This document shows, in pieces, positions 7,890 through 16,582 of a DNA stretch of 37,769 nt. This DNA comes from Prevotella sp. (GTDB lineage: Bacteria > Bacteroidota > Bacteroidia > Bacteroidales > Bacteroidaceae), in assembly GCA_017389705.1 (NCBI GenBank), contig JAFPEE010000127.1, forward strand, positions 1 to 37,769, in the 5' to 3' direction. The position numbers and the translations under genes were made by a program. Numbering within the stretch: position 1 is the first letter of the stretch; each line of letters opens with the position of its first letter. The notes below the pieces were generated by a model. It made no database searches and was not told the origin of the DNA. It saw nothing but the letters and a program-made list of their open reading frames with translations.

Positions 7890-7922
7890 ATATTCAGCCA
7901 AAATAATCTTTAAAACTTCCGT

Positions 7923-7930
7923 AAACGTTT
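7923..7930. promoter_or_regulatory. Possible operator AAACGTTT between kdgK and relA
   Basis: A palindrome with a central CG, inside GTAAACGTTTTT, resembles the core of LacI-family operators. It lies between the two divergent -33 boxes. It is only eight bases long, so chance occurrence is quite possible. Confidence 0.25.
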
Positions 7931-7946
7931 TTATATCTTAAATAAT

Positions 7947-7977
7947 TTTGTTTTTCGGAAGCTAATTCGTACCTTTG
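7947..7977 (+). promoter_or_regulatory. Promoter of the RelA/SpoT gene
   Basis: -33 TTTG (7947-7950), a 19-base spacer and -7 TACCTTTG (7970-7977) match the consensus. The ATG at 7987 is only nine bases behind the -7 box, so transcription should begin almost at the start codon. An in-frame TTG at 7975 lies inside the -7 box and cannot be the start. Confidence 0.88.
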
Positions 7978-7986
7978 CCCTTTGAT

Positions 7987-10227
7987 ATGGACAAATTCGC
8001 TTTCACATCGGCAGAGAAGGAAGATACACTTGCCCTTTATCAGCAAGTGCGAGACCTGGTGAGTGACTCTCTTGTAGAGGGTGACATAGAACGCATGCGC
8101 CACCACTTGTTGAACGCCATAGAGAATCATCAGGTGCACAGGAACGTGTTTGGCCATAACCCCATCTTGATGAGTTTTCAGACGGCGCTGCTCGTAGTCG
8201 AGGAGATAGGCCTGAAGCGTGATGCGGTGATTGCCATATTGTTGCGCCCCAGCGTAGAGGAAGGCTACCTGACCATTGACGACGTGCAGGCTGACTATGG
8301 CGAGTCGGTGGCTCGCATACTGCGTGGCCTGCAGCGCATCCAGCAGCTTTACAAGAAGAACCCTGTGGTGGAATCGGAGAACTTCCGAAACCTGTTGCTG
8401 TCGTTTGCCGAGGACATGCGCGTCATCCTGATAATGATTGCAGACCGTGTGAACCTGATGCGTCAGATTCGCGACGTGGCTCCTGAGGTGATGAAGCAGA
8501 AGCTGCAGGTAAGCGAGGAAGCCGCCTACCTCTATGCCCCGCTGGCCCATAAGCTGGGCCTCTACAAGCTGAAGAGCGAGCTGGAAGACCTGTCGCTGAA
8601 GTATCAGGAGCACGATGCCTACTACCATATTAAAGACAAACTGAGCGAAACGAAGAAAAGTCGCGACGCCTATATCGAGCGCTTTATCAAGCCTGTCGAG
8701 GAACGACTCCAGGAGGCTGGCTTGAAGTTCCACATCAAAGGACGCACCAAGTCGATACACTCCATCTGGCAGAAGATGAAGAAGCAGAAATGTCCTTTCG
8801 AAGGAGTCTACGACCTGTTTGCCATCCGCATCATTCTGGAGGCCAGAGAAGAAGGGAAAGAGACAAAGGACGCACGTCGTCGTGAGGTGATGGACTGCTG
8901 GCAGGCTTTTGCTATTGTCACCAGCATGTACCAACCTAATCCAAAACGTTTGCGAGACTGGCTAAGTGTTCCGAAATCAAACGGTTACGAGTCGTTGCAC
9001 ATTACCGTTTTAGGTCCTGAGCAGAAGTGGGTAGAGGTGCAGATCCGTACGGAGCGCATGGACGAGATTGCAGAGCGAGGCGTCGCTGCCCACTGGCGCT
9101 ATAAAGGCGTCAAGGGCGACGTGGGTATGGACGAGTGGCTGACCAATATCCGCTCCATGCTGGAAACCAGCGACGGACTGGAGGCTATGGACCAGTTCAA
9201 GATGGATTTGTACGAGGACGAGGTATTTGTCTTTACCCCTAAGGGCGACCTCTACAAGTTCCCAAAAGGTGCCACGGTACTCGACTTCGCCTACCACATA
9301 CATTCTAACATCGGCAACCAATGTACAGGTGCACGCATCAACGGCAAGGTAGTAACCTTACGTCAGCAGCTGCAGAGTGGCGACCAGGTGGAGATTATGA
9401 CCTCGTCGAACCAGAAGCCCAAGCAAGACTGGCTCAACGTGGTGAAGACCTCACGCGCCAAATCCAAGATTCGTCTGGCGCTGAAGGAGACACAGGTGAA
9501 GGAGGGTCTCTTTGCCAAGGAGATGCTGGAGCGCAAGTTCAAGAACCGCAAGCTGGAGATGGAAGACAGCCTCATGCAGGTGCTCATCCGCAAGATGGGT
9601 TTCAAGGAGGTGAGCGACTTCTATCGACACATTGCAGAGGGCAGCCTGGATGTCAACCAAGTCATAGACCGATACGTTGAGCTCCAACAGGGCGACCAGC
9701 CTGTCACAGGCAATAATGTAGCCGAGAGTGCCGCTAACTTCGTGCTTGACGAGAGCCGACTGCCAGGTAATGCCATTCAGGACGACGTGCTGGTCATAGA
9801 CCGCAACCTGAAGGGGGTAGACTATCAGCTGGCACGTTGCTGTCAGCCTATCTATGGCGACCGCGTGTTTGGCTTCGTCACCGTCAGCGGAGGCATCAAG
9901 ATTCATCGTGAGGACTGTCCCAATGCCCCAGAGCTTCGCAAGCGTTTTGGCTATCGTATCGTCAAGGCCAAGTGGAGTGGCAAGGGTGCCTCGCAGTATG
10001 CCATTACGCTACGGGTGATAGGCAACGACGACATTGGCATTGTCAACAACCTGACCAGCATCATCTCGAAGGACGAGAAACTCGTCCTGCGTAGCATCAA
10101 TATCGACTCGCACGACGGGTTGTTCAGCGGCAACATCACCATCATGATTGACGACAACACCCGCCTGGAATCGCTGCTGAAGAAGCTGCGAACCGTCAAG
10201 GGTGTCAAGCAAGTGGAGAGACTTTGA
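7987..10227 (+). CDS. RelA/SpoT family (p)ppGpp synthetase with degenerate hydrolase domain
   Basis: Long RelA/SpoT protein of 746 residues that makes the stringent-response alarmone from ATP and GDP/GTP. The synthetase domain (about 240-375) is intact: GRTKSIHSIWQKM, FEGVYDLFAIRI, PKSNGYESLHITV and VEVQIRT. TGS domain about 411-472, a zinc-finger-like region with ARCCQPIYGD, and a C-terminal ACT domain follow. In the hydrolase half the usual HD pair (LLHDVVEDT in active enzymes) reads LLRPSVEEG at 85-93, and the HPxxVA histidine is also lost (LMSFQTA), although ADRVN at 152-156 survives. It should therefore be synthetase-only, like proteobacterial RelA. A bifunctional Rel is presumably elsewhere in the genome. 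Confidence 0.92.
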   Translation: MDKFAFTSAEKEDTLALYQQVRDLVSDSLVEGDIERMRHHLLNAIENHQVHRNVFGHNPILMSFQTALLVVEEIGLKRDAVIAILLRPSVEEGYLTIDDVQADYGESVARILRGLQRIQQLYKKNPVVESENFRNLLLSFAEDMRVILIMIADRVNLMRQIRDVAPEVMKQKLQVSEEAAYLYAPLAHKLGLYKLKSELEDLSLKYQEHDAYYHIKDKLSETKKSRDAYIERFIKPVEERLQEAGLKFHIKGRTKSIHSIWQKMKKQKCPFEGVYDLFAIRIILEAREEGKETKDARRREVMDCWQAFAIVTSMYQPNPKRLRDWLSVPKSNGYESLHITVLGPEQKWVEVQIRTERMDEIAERGVAAHWRYKGVKGDVGMDEWLTNIRSMLETSDGLEAMDQFKMDLYEDEVFVFTPKGDLYKFPKGATVLDFAYHIHSNIGNQCTGARINGKVVTLRQQLQSGDQVEIMTSSNQKPKQDWLNVVKTSRAKSKIRLALKETQVKEGLFAKEMLERKFKNRKLEMEDSLMQVLIRKMGFKEVSDFYRHIAEGSLDVNQVIDRYVELQQGDQPVTGNNVAESAANFVLDESRLPGNAIQDDVLVIDRNLKGVDYQLARCCQPIYGDRVFGFVTVSGGIKIHREDCPNAPELRKRFGYRIVKAKWSGKGASQYAITLRVIGNDDIGIVNNLTSIISKDEKLVLRSINIDSHDGLFSGNITIMIDDNTRLESLLKKLRTVKGVKQVERL

Positions 10228-10233
10228 AATCAA

Positions 10234-10312
10234 TCGTAATACGAAGACTGCTCGATCGTAATACGAAGGCTGCTCAGTCGTAATACGAAAGGCCTTTTAT
10301 CGTAATGTGAGC
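10234..10312. repeat. Palindrome array with 22-base period (relA/M23 intergenic)
   Basis: The 11-base palindrome TCGTAATACGA occurs at 10234, 10256 and 10278, and a decayed copy (TCGTAATGTGA) at 10300. The spacing is exactly 22 bases each time. Units one and two are joined by AGRCTGCTCGA-like sequence. The array fills the gap between two convergent genes, and the last copy encodes the C-terminus and stop of the M23 gene. A related array in the opposite sense lies at 21237-21297. Confidence 0.88.
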
Positions 10313-11457
10313 AAAGGCCACAAGCATTGCCCATAAAGTTGGTAGCTATCCAACAGCGTCCGGCGACGATGAAGCTGGATGCGGGAATCGCGCTGGCCTC
10401 TTACGGTGAAGTCGTAGCGTGACTCGTTGCCCTGATAGTCGCGCAGGATATAGGTCAGATGATAGAGGCGTTCCTCGTTGAAATTCACGATACCTTGGCT
10501 AAAGTCCGTATGCAGAATGGGCAGGCGCATGCCAGGCTCACGATACGACTTCATATACCAGATACGCGTGCGACGCCAATGATGGTAGTCGCCCCAAAGG
10601 TTGACCTCTACCTGACAACTGACGGGAATGCTGTCAACATCGGAGCGAAACACCTCACGGCCATCGACCAGCAGACGCGTATGACGAATACCATAATGAT
10701 TATAGGTAGCCTCTGAGTAGTCGTCAGCCCAAAGGGCAAAGCCTACCCTGCCCCATGCCGTGAAGTCGCGTGAAAGCGTCCAGGTCGTGTGCTGTTTCTT
10801 GATATCAGGCTGGCCAAAGCCAAACGTTTGCTTGGTAGAGCCTCCGTTGAACACACCTTCGTCCTGCTGGGGAATGGCCATAAAGGAATGGGCCTGAGGA
10901 GCAACGGTGTCAGCTATCAGATGGGCAAGCTTGGACATCGGGTCACGCATGACCCACGTCTCTGTATCGTGCAACTCAAGATGCAGGTGAGGCCCTGTCG
11001 AGTGCCCTGTATTGCCGCTGACGGCAATATAGTCGCCTGCACTTACGGGCAGCTTGTCCTCAGGGAATCAGAAATCCAACGTGTCGCGCCATCCAGTACG
11101 TTCGAACAGCTGCTCATACTTGTCGGCAAAGCGCTTCAGATGGCAATAGACGCTGGTCAGCCCATCAGGATGAGTGACGTATATGGCATTGCCAAAGCCA
11201 TATTTGTTCACCGTCAGACGAGAAACGTATCCCTTGGCTATAGAGAATATCTGCTTGCCTTCCTGATTGTTCGTCTTGATATCCAGTCCGGCATGAAAGT
11301 GCCAGGGACGCGGCTCACCGAAGTTGCCTGCCAAGACGATGTCGAAATCGACAGGGGAAGAATAATCTATTGGCTCTTGGCTCTCTGCCGTGGGCTCCTC
11401 ACCACACGACACCAGAAGCCAAAAGCCAATAAAAAGCCAAAAGCTGTGTTTTAGCAT
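10297..11457 (-). pseudogene. M23 metallopeptidase lipoprotein, interrupted by in-frame TGA
   Basis: The frame reads from ATG 11457 to TAA 10297 (386 codons) with one stop, TGA at 11068-11070 (codon 130). Before it: a lipoprotein signal MLKHSFWLFIGFWLLVSC with Cys18, and the metal-binding HFHAGLD (H55, D59). After it, still in frame: GNTGHSTGPHLHLEL with H157 and H159. These parts together make a LytM/M23 peptidoglycan endopeptidase active site, so the stop splits the catalytic centre. No shift of frame is needed to join the halves, which points to one base change (for example CGA to TGA), a sequencing error or readthrough. The start overlaps the nadC stop by seven bases. The signal peptide is partly made of AGCCAAA-type repeats. 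Confidence 0.85.
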
Positions 11458-12299
11458 GCTTTGAAGCTCATATCAAGTCCCTTCACCGAGTGAGTAAGCG
11501 CACCCACGGAGATGAAGTCAACACCCTGCTCCGCATAGTCGCGAATGGTGTCGAACGTAATACCACCAGAAGACTCCGTCTCGAAGCGGCCCGCAATGAT
11601 GTCGACAGCCTTCTTGGTATCAGGTACGGAGAAGTTGTCAAGCATGATGCGATTGACGCCTCCGTGGTCGAGTACCTGCTGAAGTTCGTCGAAGGAACGC
11701 ACCTCAATCTCTATCTTCAGGTCGAGGTTCTTTTCCTTCAGGTACTTATGACAGCGGTCAATGGCGTTGACAATACCTCCTGCAAAGTCCACATGGTTGT
11801 CCTTCAGCAGAATCATATCGAAGAGTCCGATACGGTGGTTACATCCCCCACCTATCTTCACAGCCTGCTTCTCCAGCATACGCATGCCAGGAGTAGTCTT
11901 ACGGGTGTCCAACACACGGGTGTGGGTACCCTTCAGGCGTTGAACATACTTGTCAGTCATCGTTGCAATACCGCTCATACGTTGCATGATGTTCAGCATC
12001 AGGCGCTCTGTCTGCAACAAAGAACGTACGCGACCTGTGACTATCATGGCTATGTCGCCCTTCTTGACGCGAGTACCATCCTGCATCAGCACCTCTACCT
12101 GCATCTCTGGGTCGAAACGACGGAACACCTCCTTAGCTACTTCGACACCAGCCAGGATACCATCTTCCTTGATGAGCAGATGGCTCTTGCCCATCGCATC
12201 CTCAGGAATACAGCACAAGGTGGTATGGTCGCCGTCACCGATATCTTCAGCAAACGAAAGGTCTATCAGACGGTCTACTAATTCCTCTACACTAAGCAT
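11451..12299 (-). CDS. nadC: Nicotinate-nucleotide pyrophosphorylase (carboxylating)
   Basis: Quinolinate phosphoribosyltransferase, 282 residues. It converts quinolinate and PRPP to nicotinate mononucleotide in de novo NAD synthesis. Family motifs are clear: EDIGDGDHTT near 18-27, the TRKTTPGMRMLEKQAVKIGGG active-site run near 132-152 (arginine and lysine contacts), HRIGLFDMILLKDNH, IEIEVRS and IMLDNFS. The C-terminus ISVGALTHSVKGLDMS binds phosphate. Length is normal. It starts 11 bases after the outer-membrane gene and overlaps the M23 gene by seven bases. nadA and nadB are not in the window. Confidence 0.96.
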   Translation of the reverse strand: MLSVEELVDRLIDLSFAEDIGDGDHTTLCCIPEDAMGKSHLLIKEDGILAGVEVAKEVFRRFDPEMQVEVLMQDGTRVKKGDIAMIVTGRVRSLLQTERLMLNIMQRMSGIATMTDKYVQRLKGTHTRVLDTRKTTPGMRMLEKQAVKIGGGCNHRIGLFDMILLKDNHVDFAGGIVNAIDRCHKYLKEKNLDLKIEIEVRSFDELQQVLDHGGVNRIMLDNFSVPDTKKAVDIIAGRFETESSGGITFDTIRDYAEQGVDFISVGALTHSVKGLDMSFKAC

Positions 12300-12310
12300 A
12301 TCTTTCGTTT

Positions 12311-12811
12311 TTATCTGTTTTTCAATGTGTACTGGTCCTTGAACAGATAGACACCAACGCCGATGCGCAGACCATAGTTCATATAATCGGAACCCTTGGT
12401 AGAGAGGTCAAAATACAACTCAGGCTCAATAGTGACGGTACGGCTCACGAAGAAGGCATAGCCGGCATGCACACCAGGCAACAGATCGTTGAAATCGTTA
12501 GTATGTCTGAACTTCAGTCCTGCACCCAGATAGATACCGTTTTGCGTGATGTAGTAGCGACCATAGGCACCAAGACCCAGATACTTTGCTCCGTCTTTCG
12601 TGTAGTCGTAGCCAACATCAGCCAGTCCCATCAAGTTATCCATAAAGAAATAACCAGCCTTGGCATTAATACCTAAGTGGAACTTCTTTGCCTGACTGCT
12701 GATGTCTAAACCAGACAACGAAGCACCCAGATAACCTTTTCCCTGTTCAAACTGTGCGTTGGCCGAGAGAGTCATCACCAACGCAACAACGATTAATGCA
12801 ATCTTTTTCAT
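12311..12811 (-). CDS. Small outer-membrane beta-barrel protein
   Basis: 166 residues with a clear signal peptide (MKKIALIVVALVMTLSANAQ, cleavage after about residue 19). The mature part is a series of alternating amphipathic strands (YLGASLSG, FHLGINAKAGYFF, GLGAYGRYYI, YLGAGLKFRH, LPGVHAGYAFF, IEPELYFDLS, YGLRIGVGVYLF). This fits an eight-stranded OmpX/OmpW-like barrel. There is no OmpA-type C-terminal domain. The aromatic end is followed by a short polar tail, which is slightly unusual for a barrel terminus. It begins ten bases after the cstA stop, so it is cotranscribed with it. Function is unknown. Confidence 0.8.
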   Translation of the reverse strand: MKKIALIVVALVMTLSANAQFEQGKGYLGASLSGLDISSQAKKFHLGINAKAGYFFMDNLMGLADVGYDYTKDGAKYLGLGAYGRYYITQNGIYLGAGLKFRHTNDFNDLLPGVHAGYAFFVSRTVTIEPELYFDLSTKGSDYMNYGLRIGVGVYLFKDQYTLKNR

Positions 12812-12821
12812 AGTTACAAAT

Positions 12822-14288
12822 TTATTTAATGGATTGTTGATATTTCTTATGCCATAGGTAGAACCATATTACCGACACGACACAGGTAACAGCTGCGATG
12901 ATCAGAGAATGAGAAAGCCCAAGGCTGAATACCTGTTCACTCAGCAGGAACGTGGTGCAGACTATCGTCATGAAGATAGCTGGAATCAGCGTAATAACGT
13001 ATGGCTTCTTCTGACGAACCAGATAAGCCGTGATAGCCCACAGCATGAATACAGAAAGCGTCTGGTTGCTCCAGCCAAACCAGCTCCAAATCTTGCCGAA
13101 GCCCTCTTTGTCGGACATCTGCCAGACGAGCAACGCAATGACAACCGCAAACAACGGAATACAGATGTACAGGCGCTTGCGGATAGATTTCTGCTCCAGC
13201 TTCACGAAATCGGCAATAATCAGGCGACATGAGCGCAAGGCAGTATCACCGCTGGTGATAGGCGCTGCTACAACTCCCAGCAGAGCCAGAATACCACCAA
13301 ACATACCCAGCCAGTCGTTACAGATAACGTTGACGATAGAAGGCGCATCCTTCACTACAGCCTCTCCACCTGCTACCAGCTGGTAGCCTGGTGTGGGCTC
13401 ATTATAGAAGAAGTACATTGCTACCGTTGCCCAAATCAGCGCAACGACACCCTCTGTTATCATAGCACCATAGAAGATAGGACGTCCCATCTTCTCGCTC
13501 TTCAGACAGCGGGCCATCAGCGGGCTCTGCGTAGCATGGAAACCACTGATAGCACCACAGGCAATGGTGATAAACAGGCACGGGAAGATATTCTTCGGCG
13601 TCATAGCCTCAGCGCTCAATCCCTCCCAAATCTCTGGAATAGAAGGCCACTTCACAAACAGAACAACCGTCAGGGCAGCAGCCATAAAGAGCAACGAGAA
13701 GGCAAACAAAGGATATATCTTACCGATAATCTTATCAATGGGAAGCATCGTGGCTATAATGTAGTAGATGAAGATAACCACAATCCAAAAGGTGTATTTA
13801 CCTGCACTTTCCACAATAGCGGCTGGTTCCCACATATCGCCAAGAATCTTGGCTGGGCTGAACACAAACACCGCACCTACCATCATCAGCAGGAATACCG
13901 TAAACACCAGCATGATCTGCTTGGTGGTATTACCCAGATAGCTACCGATAATCTCGGGCTGGTTGGCACCATCGTGGCGCATAGACAGCATACCCGAGAA
14001 ATAATCGTGAACAGAACCGGCAAAGATACAGCCCAGAACAATCCACAGATAAGCTACAGGACCAAACATGGCACCCATGATAGCACCAAAGATAGGCCCC
14101 GTTCCTGCAATGTTCAAGAACTGGATCATGAAAATCTTCCAAGAAGGAAGCACCAGGAAGTCGACGCCATCGGCTTTAGCAACGGCAGGCGTCACACGAT
14201 CATCAGGACCAAAGACACGCTCCACGAGTCGTCCGTAGAACATGTAACCCAATACAGGAGCCACAAGACTCAACACAAATGAAATCAT
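12822..14288 (-). CDS. cstA: Carbon starvation protein CstA family transporter
   Basis: Inner-membrane protein of 488 residues with about a dozen or more transmembrane segments. CstA proteins import peptides or pyruvate, often under carbon limitation. Diagnostic segments: LGYMFYGRLVERVFG near the N-terminus, MIQFLNIAGTGPIFGAIMG, the loop VHDYFSGMLSMRHDG, ISGFHATQSPLMARC and APITSGDTALRSCRLI. It is shorter than the roughly 700-residue E. coli protein but typical of the short form common in Bacteroidota. It heads a likely operon with the barrel protein, nadC and the M23 gene. Which substrate it uses here cannot be told. Confidence 0.93.
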   Translation of the reverse strand: MISFVLSLVAPVLGYMFYGRLVERVFGPDDRVTPAVAKADGVDFLVLPSWKIFMIQFLNIAGTGPIFGAIMGAMFGPVAYLWIVLGCIFAGSVHDYFSGMLSMRHDGANQPEIIGSYLGNTTKQIMLVFTVFLLMMVGAVFVFSPAKILGDMWEPAAIVESAGKYTFWIVVIFIYYIIATMLPIDKIIGKIYPLFAFSLLFMAAALTVVLFVKWPSIPEIWEGLSAEAMTPKNIFPCLFITIACGAISGFHATQSPLMARCLKSEKMGRPIFYGAMITEGVVALIWATVAMYFFYNEPTPGYQLVAGGEAVVKDAPSIVNVICNDWLGMFGGILALLGVVAAPITSGDTALRSCRLIIADFVKLEQKSIRKRLYICIPLFAVVIALLVWQMSDKEGFGKIWSWFGWSNQTLSVFMLWAITAYLVRQKKPYVITLIPAIFMTIVCTTFLLSEQVFSLGLSHSLIIAAVTCVVSVIWFYLWHKKYQQSIK

Positions 14289-14315
14289 TTTGCTTTAATC
14301 ATTTAAAATTTTCTG

Positions 14316-14323
14316 CAAAGGTA
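14316..14323 (-). promoter_or_regulatory. -7 box of the cstA operon
   Basis: TACCTTTG on the minus strand lies about 28 bases before the cstA ATG. No TTTG is seen at the usual -33 distance. The divergent GHL10 -7 box is only 22 bases away, so the two polymerase sites must overlap and may exclude each other or need an activator. Confidence 0.6.
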
Positions 14324-14345
14324 CAATTTTTCCGCGAAAAACGAT

Positions 14346-14353
14346 TACCTTTG
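14346..14353 (+). promoter_or_regulatory. -7 box of the GHL10-ruvC-clpC operon
   Basis: TACCTTTG ends eight bases before the ATG at 14362, so the transcript would be nearly leaderless. No clear -33 TTTG is present at 19 to 21 bases. Confidence 0.6.
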
Positions 14354-14361
14354 CAAACGAA

Positions 14362-16002
14362 ATGAAACGATTAACATTATTTTATCTATTTGTCGTCTGC
14401 ATCAGCACAGCTCTCATAGCCCAACCTAAGCACGAAGTGAGAGCCGTCTGGCTGACCACCATAGGAGGCATTGACTGGCCCCGAAGCTACGCTCACGACG
14501 GGATGGGCATCCGTCAGCAACAGCAGGAGCTCTGCCAGATACTGGACCGCCTGAAGGCCATAAACGTCAATACCGTATTATTGCAAACCCGCGTTCGTGC
14601 AACCACCATTTACCCTTCCAATATTGAGCCTTGGGACGGATGTATGTCTGGAAAGGCAGGGCGCTCACCAGGTTATGACGCCCTCCAGTTTGCCATCGAT
14701 GAGTGTCACTGCAGAGGCATGGAGCTTCACGCCTGGGTAGTGACTATCCCCGTGGGTAAGTGGAACACATTCGGCTGTCAGCAGCTTCGCAAGCGCTATC
14801 CTTCGCTCATCAAGCACATTGGCGAGGAAGGCTATATGAATCCCGAATCACCCACTACAGCCGACTATATTGCCAGTATGTGCGAGGAGATAACCCGTCG
14901 CTATGACATTGACGGCATCCATCTGGACTACATACGCTATCCTGAGACGTGGCGAGGATCTAAGTCGCAAGAGAACATTACACGCATTGTGCGCCGCATT
15001 CATCAGAAGGTGAAGCTTTACAAACCATGGGTGAAGCTAAGTTGCTCGCCTATAGGGAAATACGACGACCTCAGCCGCTATTCTTCCAAAGGTTGGAACG
15101 CACGTCGTCAGGTAGCACAAGACGCACAAGGCTGGCTGCGCGACGGACTGATGGACCAGCTCTATCCCATGATGTATTTTCAGGGCAACAACTTCTATCC
15201 TTTTGCCATCGACTGGCAGGAGAATAACTATGGACGTACCGTTGTCTCAGGACTGGGCATCTATATGCTGCACCCTCATGAGCGCAACTGGCCGTTATCC
15301 GAAGTCAAGCGCCAGCTGAATGTCACCCGACAGATAGGCATGGGCCATTGCTACTTTCGCGCTAAGTTCCTGCTGGACAACGTAAAGGGTGTCTATAGCT
15401 ACGTTAGCGACTACGATCGTCATCCTGCCCTGATTCCCCCTATGACCTGGGCTCACCATCTGGCTCCCGAGGCACCTGCTGTGCTGAGTGTCAAACGCAC
15501 CACAAAAAGTGATGTGCTAACGTGGGGAGGCGCTCGCGACCGCAGCGACGGTCCCTACCTATTATATAATATATACGCCTCAACGGAGGAACCTGTAGAC
15601 ATCAGCAATCCTGCCAACCTCGTAGCTACCCGCTACATGTGGCAGCAACTCAGGCTACAGCGACGGGCAGGCAGTCGTCCCTTACACTATGCCGTCACGA
15701 CACTCGACCGTTATGGTAACGAGAGCATAGCGCTACAGGAAGACACCTATGGTTCACGGCTCTCACCTCATGACTCCTATCTGCTTCCAAACGACGGACG
15801 CACACTATTGCTCTCCGCATCAGCTACTACCGATGCTGAATACTTGGCTGTATGCACGCTGCAAGGCACTATCATACATACCTGTCCCAACCAGCCGCAT
15901 GTCGATGTACGTCCGCTGAGAGATGGTATCTACGAGCTTCGTTCCCTGAACAAAAAGGGCATCATGCACCGCCTCGGATTCTTCATCATCAAACGGAAAT
16001 AG
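14362..16002 (+). CDS. GHL10-type glycoside hydrolase-like lipid/cell-wall protein, exported
   Basis: 546 residues with a signal peptide (MKRLTLFYLFVVCISTALIAQ). The body from about residue 24 is the GHL10/DUF187 TIM-barrel family, recognised by EVRAVWLTTIGGIDWPRS, INTVLLQTRVR-like strand 3, YDALQFAIDECHCRGMELHAW, and IDGIHLDYIRYP with candidate acidic catalytic residues (D and Y in HLDYIRYP). It also has LMDQLYPMMYFQ. The C-terminal part (about 370-546) looks like a fibronectin-type plus tail domain. The family is thought to act on peptidoglycan or related glycans outside the cytoplasm; the exact substrate is unknown. ruvC follows seven bases later. Confidence 0.9.
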   Translation: MKRLTLFYLFVVCISTALIAQPKHEVRAVWLTTIGGIDWPRSYAHDGMGIRQQQQELCQILDRLKAINVNTVLLQTRVRATTIYPSNIEPWDGCMSGKAGRSPGYDALQFAIDECHCRGMELHAWVVTIPVGKWNTFGCQQLRKRYPSLIKHIGEEGYMNPESPTTADYIASMCEEITRRYDIDGIHLDYIRYPETWRGSKSQENITRIVRRIHQKVKLYKPWVKLSCSPIGKYDDLSRYSSKGWNARRQVAQDAQGWLRDGLMDQLYPMMYFQGNNFYPFAIDWQENNYGRTVVSGLGIYMLHPHERNWPLSEVKRQLNVTRQIGMGHCYFRAKFLLDNVKGVYSYVSDYDRHPALIPPMTWAHHLAPEAPAVLSVKRTTKSDVLTWGGARDRSDGPYLLYNIYASTEEPVDISNPANLVATRYMWQQLRLQRRAGSRPLHYAVTTLDRYGNESIALQEDTYGSRLSPHDSYLLPNDGRTLLLSASATTDAEYLAVCTLQGTIIHTCPNQPHVDVRPLRDGIYELRSLNKKGIMHRLGFFIIKRK

Positions 16003-16009
16003 AACGATT

Positions 16010-16564
16010 ATGGAGAAAGTGATTCTGGGCATCGACCCTGGTACGAACATTATGGGCTACGGCGTCATCAAGGTGACTGACGGTAAGGCTGAAATGGTGA
16101 CAATGGGCGTCATCGACCTGCGTAAATTTGGTGATGGCTACTTGAAGCTAGGCCACATCTTCGAGCGTGTGACAGGCATCATTGACGGTTACCTGCCTGA
16201 CGAGATGGCCATTGAAGCTCCATTCCTGCAGAAGAACGTGCAGACGACCCTGAAGCTGGGACGCGCCCAAGGGACGGCTATTGCTGCAGCAGTACATCAC
16301 GGAGTGCCTGTCCACGAGTATGCACCCATGAAAATCAAGATGGCTATTACAGGCAACGGTGCCGCCTCGAAGGAACAGGTAGCCGGTATGCTGCAACGAC
16401 TGCTGAAGTTCGATGAGGACGCCCTCTCGAAATTCATGGACGCTACCGACGCCTTAGGTGCTGCCTACTGTCATTACATGCAGATGAACCGTCCTGAGAG
16501 CCAGGCACACTACAAAGGCTGGAAGGACTTTGTAGTCAAAAATCAGTCGAGAGTCAAGAAATAG
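16010..16564 (+). CDS. ruvC: Holliday junction resolvase RuvC
   Basis: Crossover junction endodeoxyribonuclease, 184 residues. It cuts Holliday junctions symmetrically during recombination repair, working as a dimer with RuvAB. All four metal-binding acidic residues are visible: D9 in GIDPGT, E69 in AIEAPFLQKN, and D144 and D147 in FMDATDALG. The GxxKEQV motif (AASKEQVAGML) is also present. Length is normal. It lies between the GHL10 gene (7-base gap) and the tandem ABC ATPase gene (18-base gap). ruvA and ruvB are not in the window. Confidence 0.97.
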   Translation: MEKVILGIDPGTNIMGYGVIKVTDGKAEMVTMGVIDLRKFGDGYLKLGHIFERVTGIIDGYLPDEMAIEAPFLQKNVQTTLKLGRAQGTAIAAAVHHGVPVHEYAPMKIKMAITGNGAASKEQVAGMLQRLLKFDEDALSKFMDATDALGAAYCHYMQMNRPESQAHYKGWKDFVVKNQSRVKK

Positions 16565-16582
16565 TTAAAAGGAGATAGAAAT

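Noticed and set aside
7815-7901. Longer N-terminus of kdgK
   Set aside because: The added 29 codons contain the predicted -7 box and leader; PfkB proteins begin at MAKIVTLGE.
7894-8934. A 346-codon open frame on the minus strand opposite the RelA/SpoT gene
   Set aside because: It mirrors a clearly real gene, has low-complexity-like composition and no family motifs, and begins without a promoter.
10234-10312. CRISPR array
   Set aside because: The repeat is an 11-base palindrome with 11-base connectors that are themselves partly repeated; there are no unique spacers and no cas genes.
11068-11070. Selenocysteine at the M23 TGA
   Set aside because: The position is not a known redox or metal residue in M23 peptidases, and no SECIS-like hairpin directly behind it was evident.
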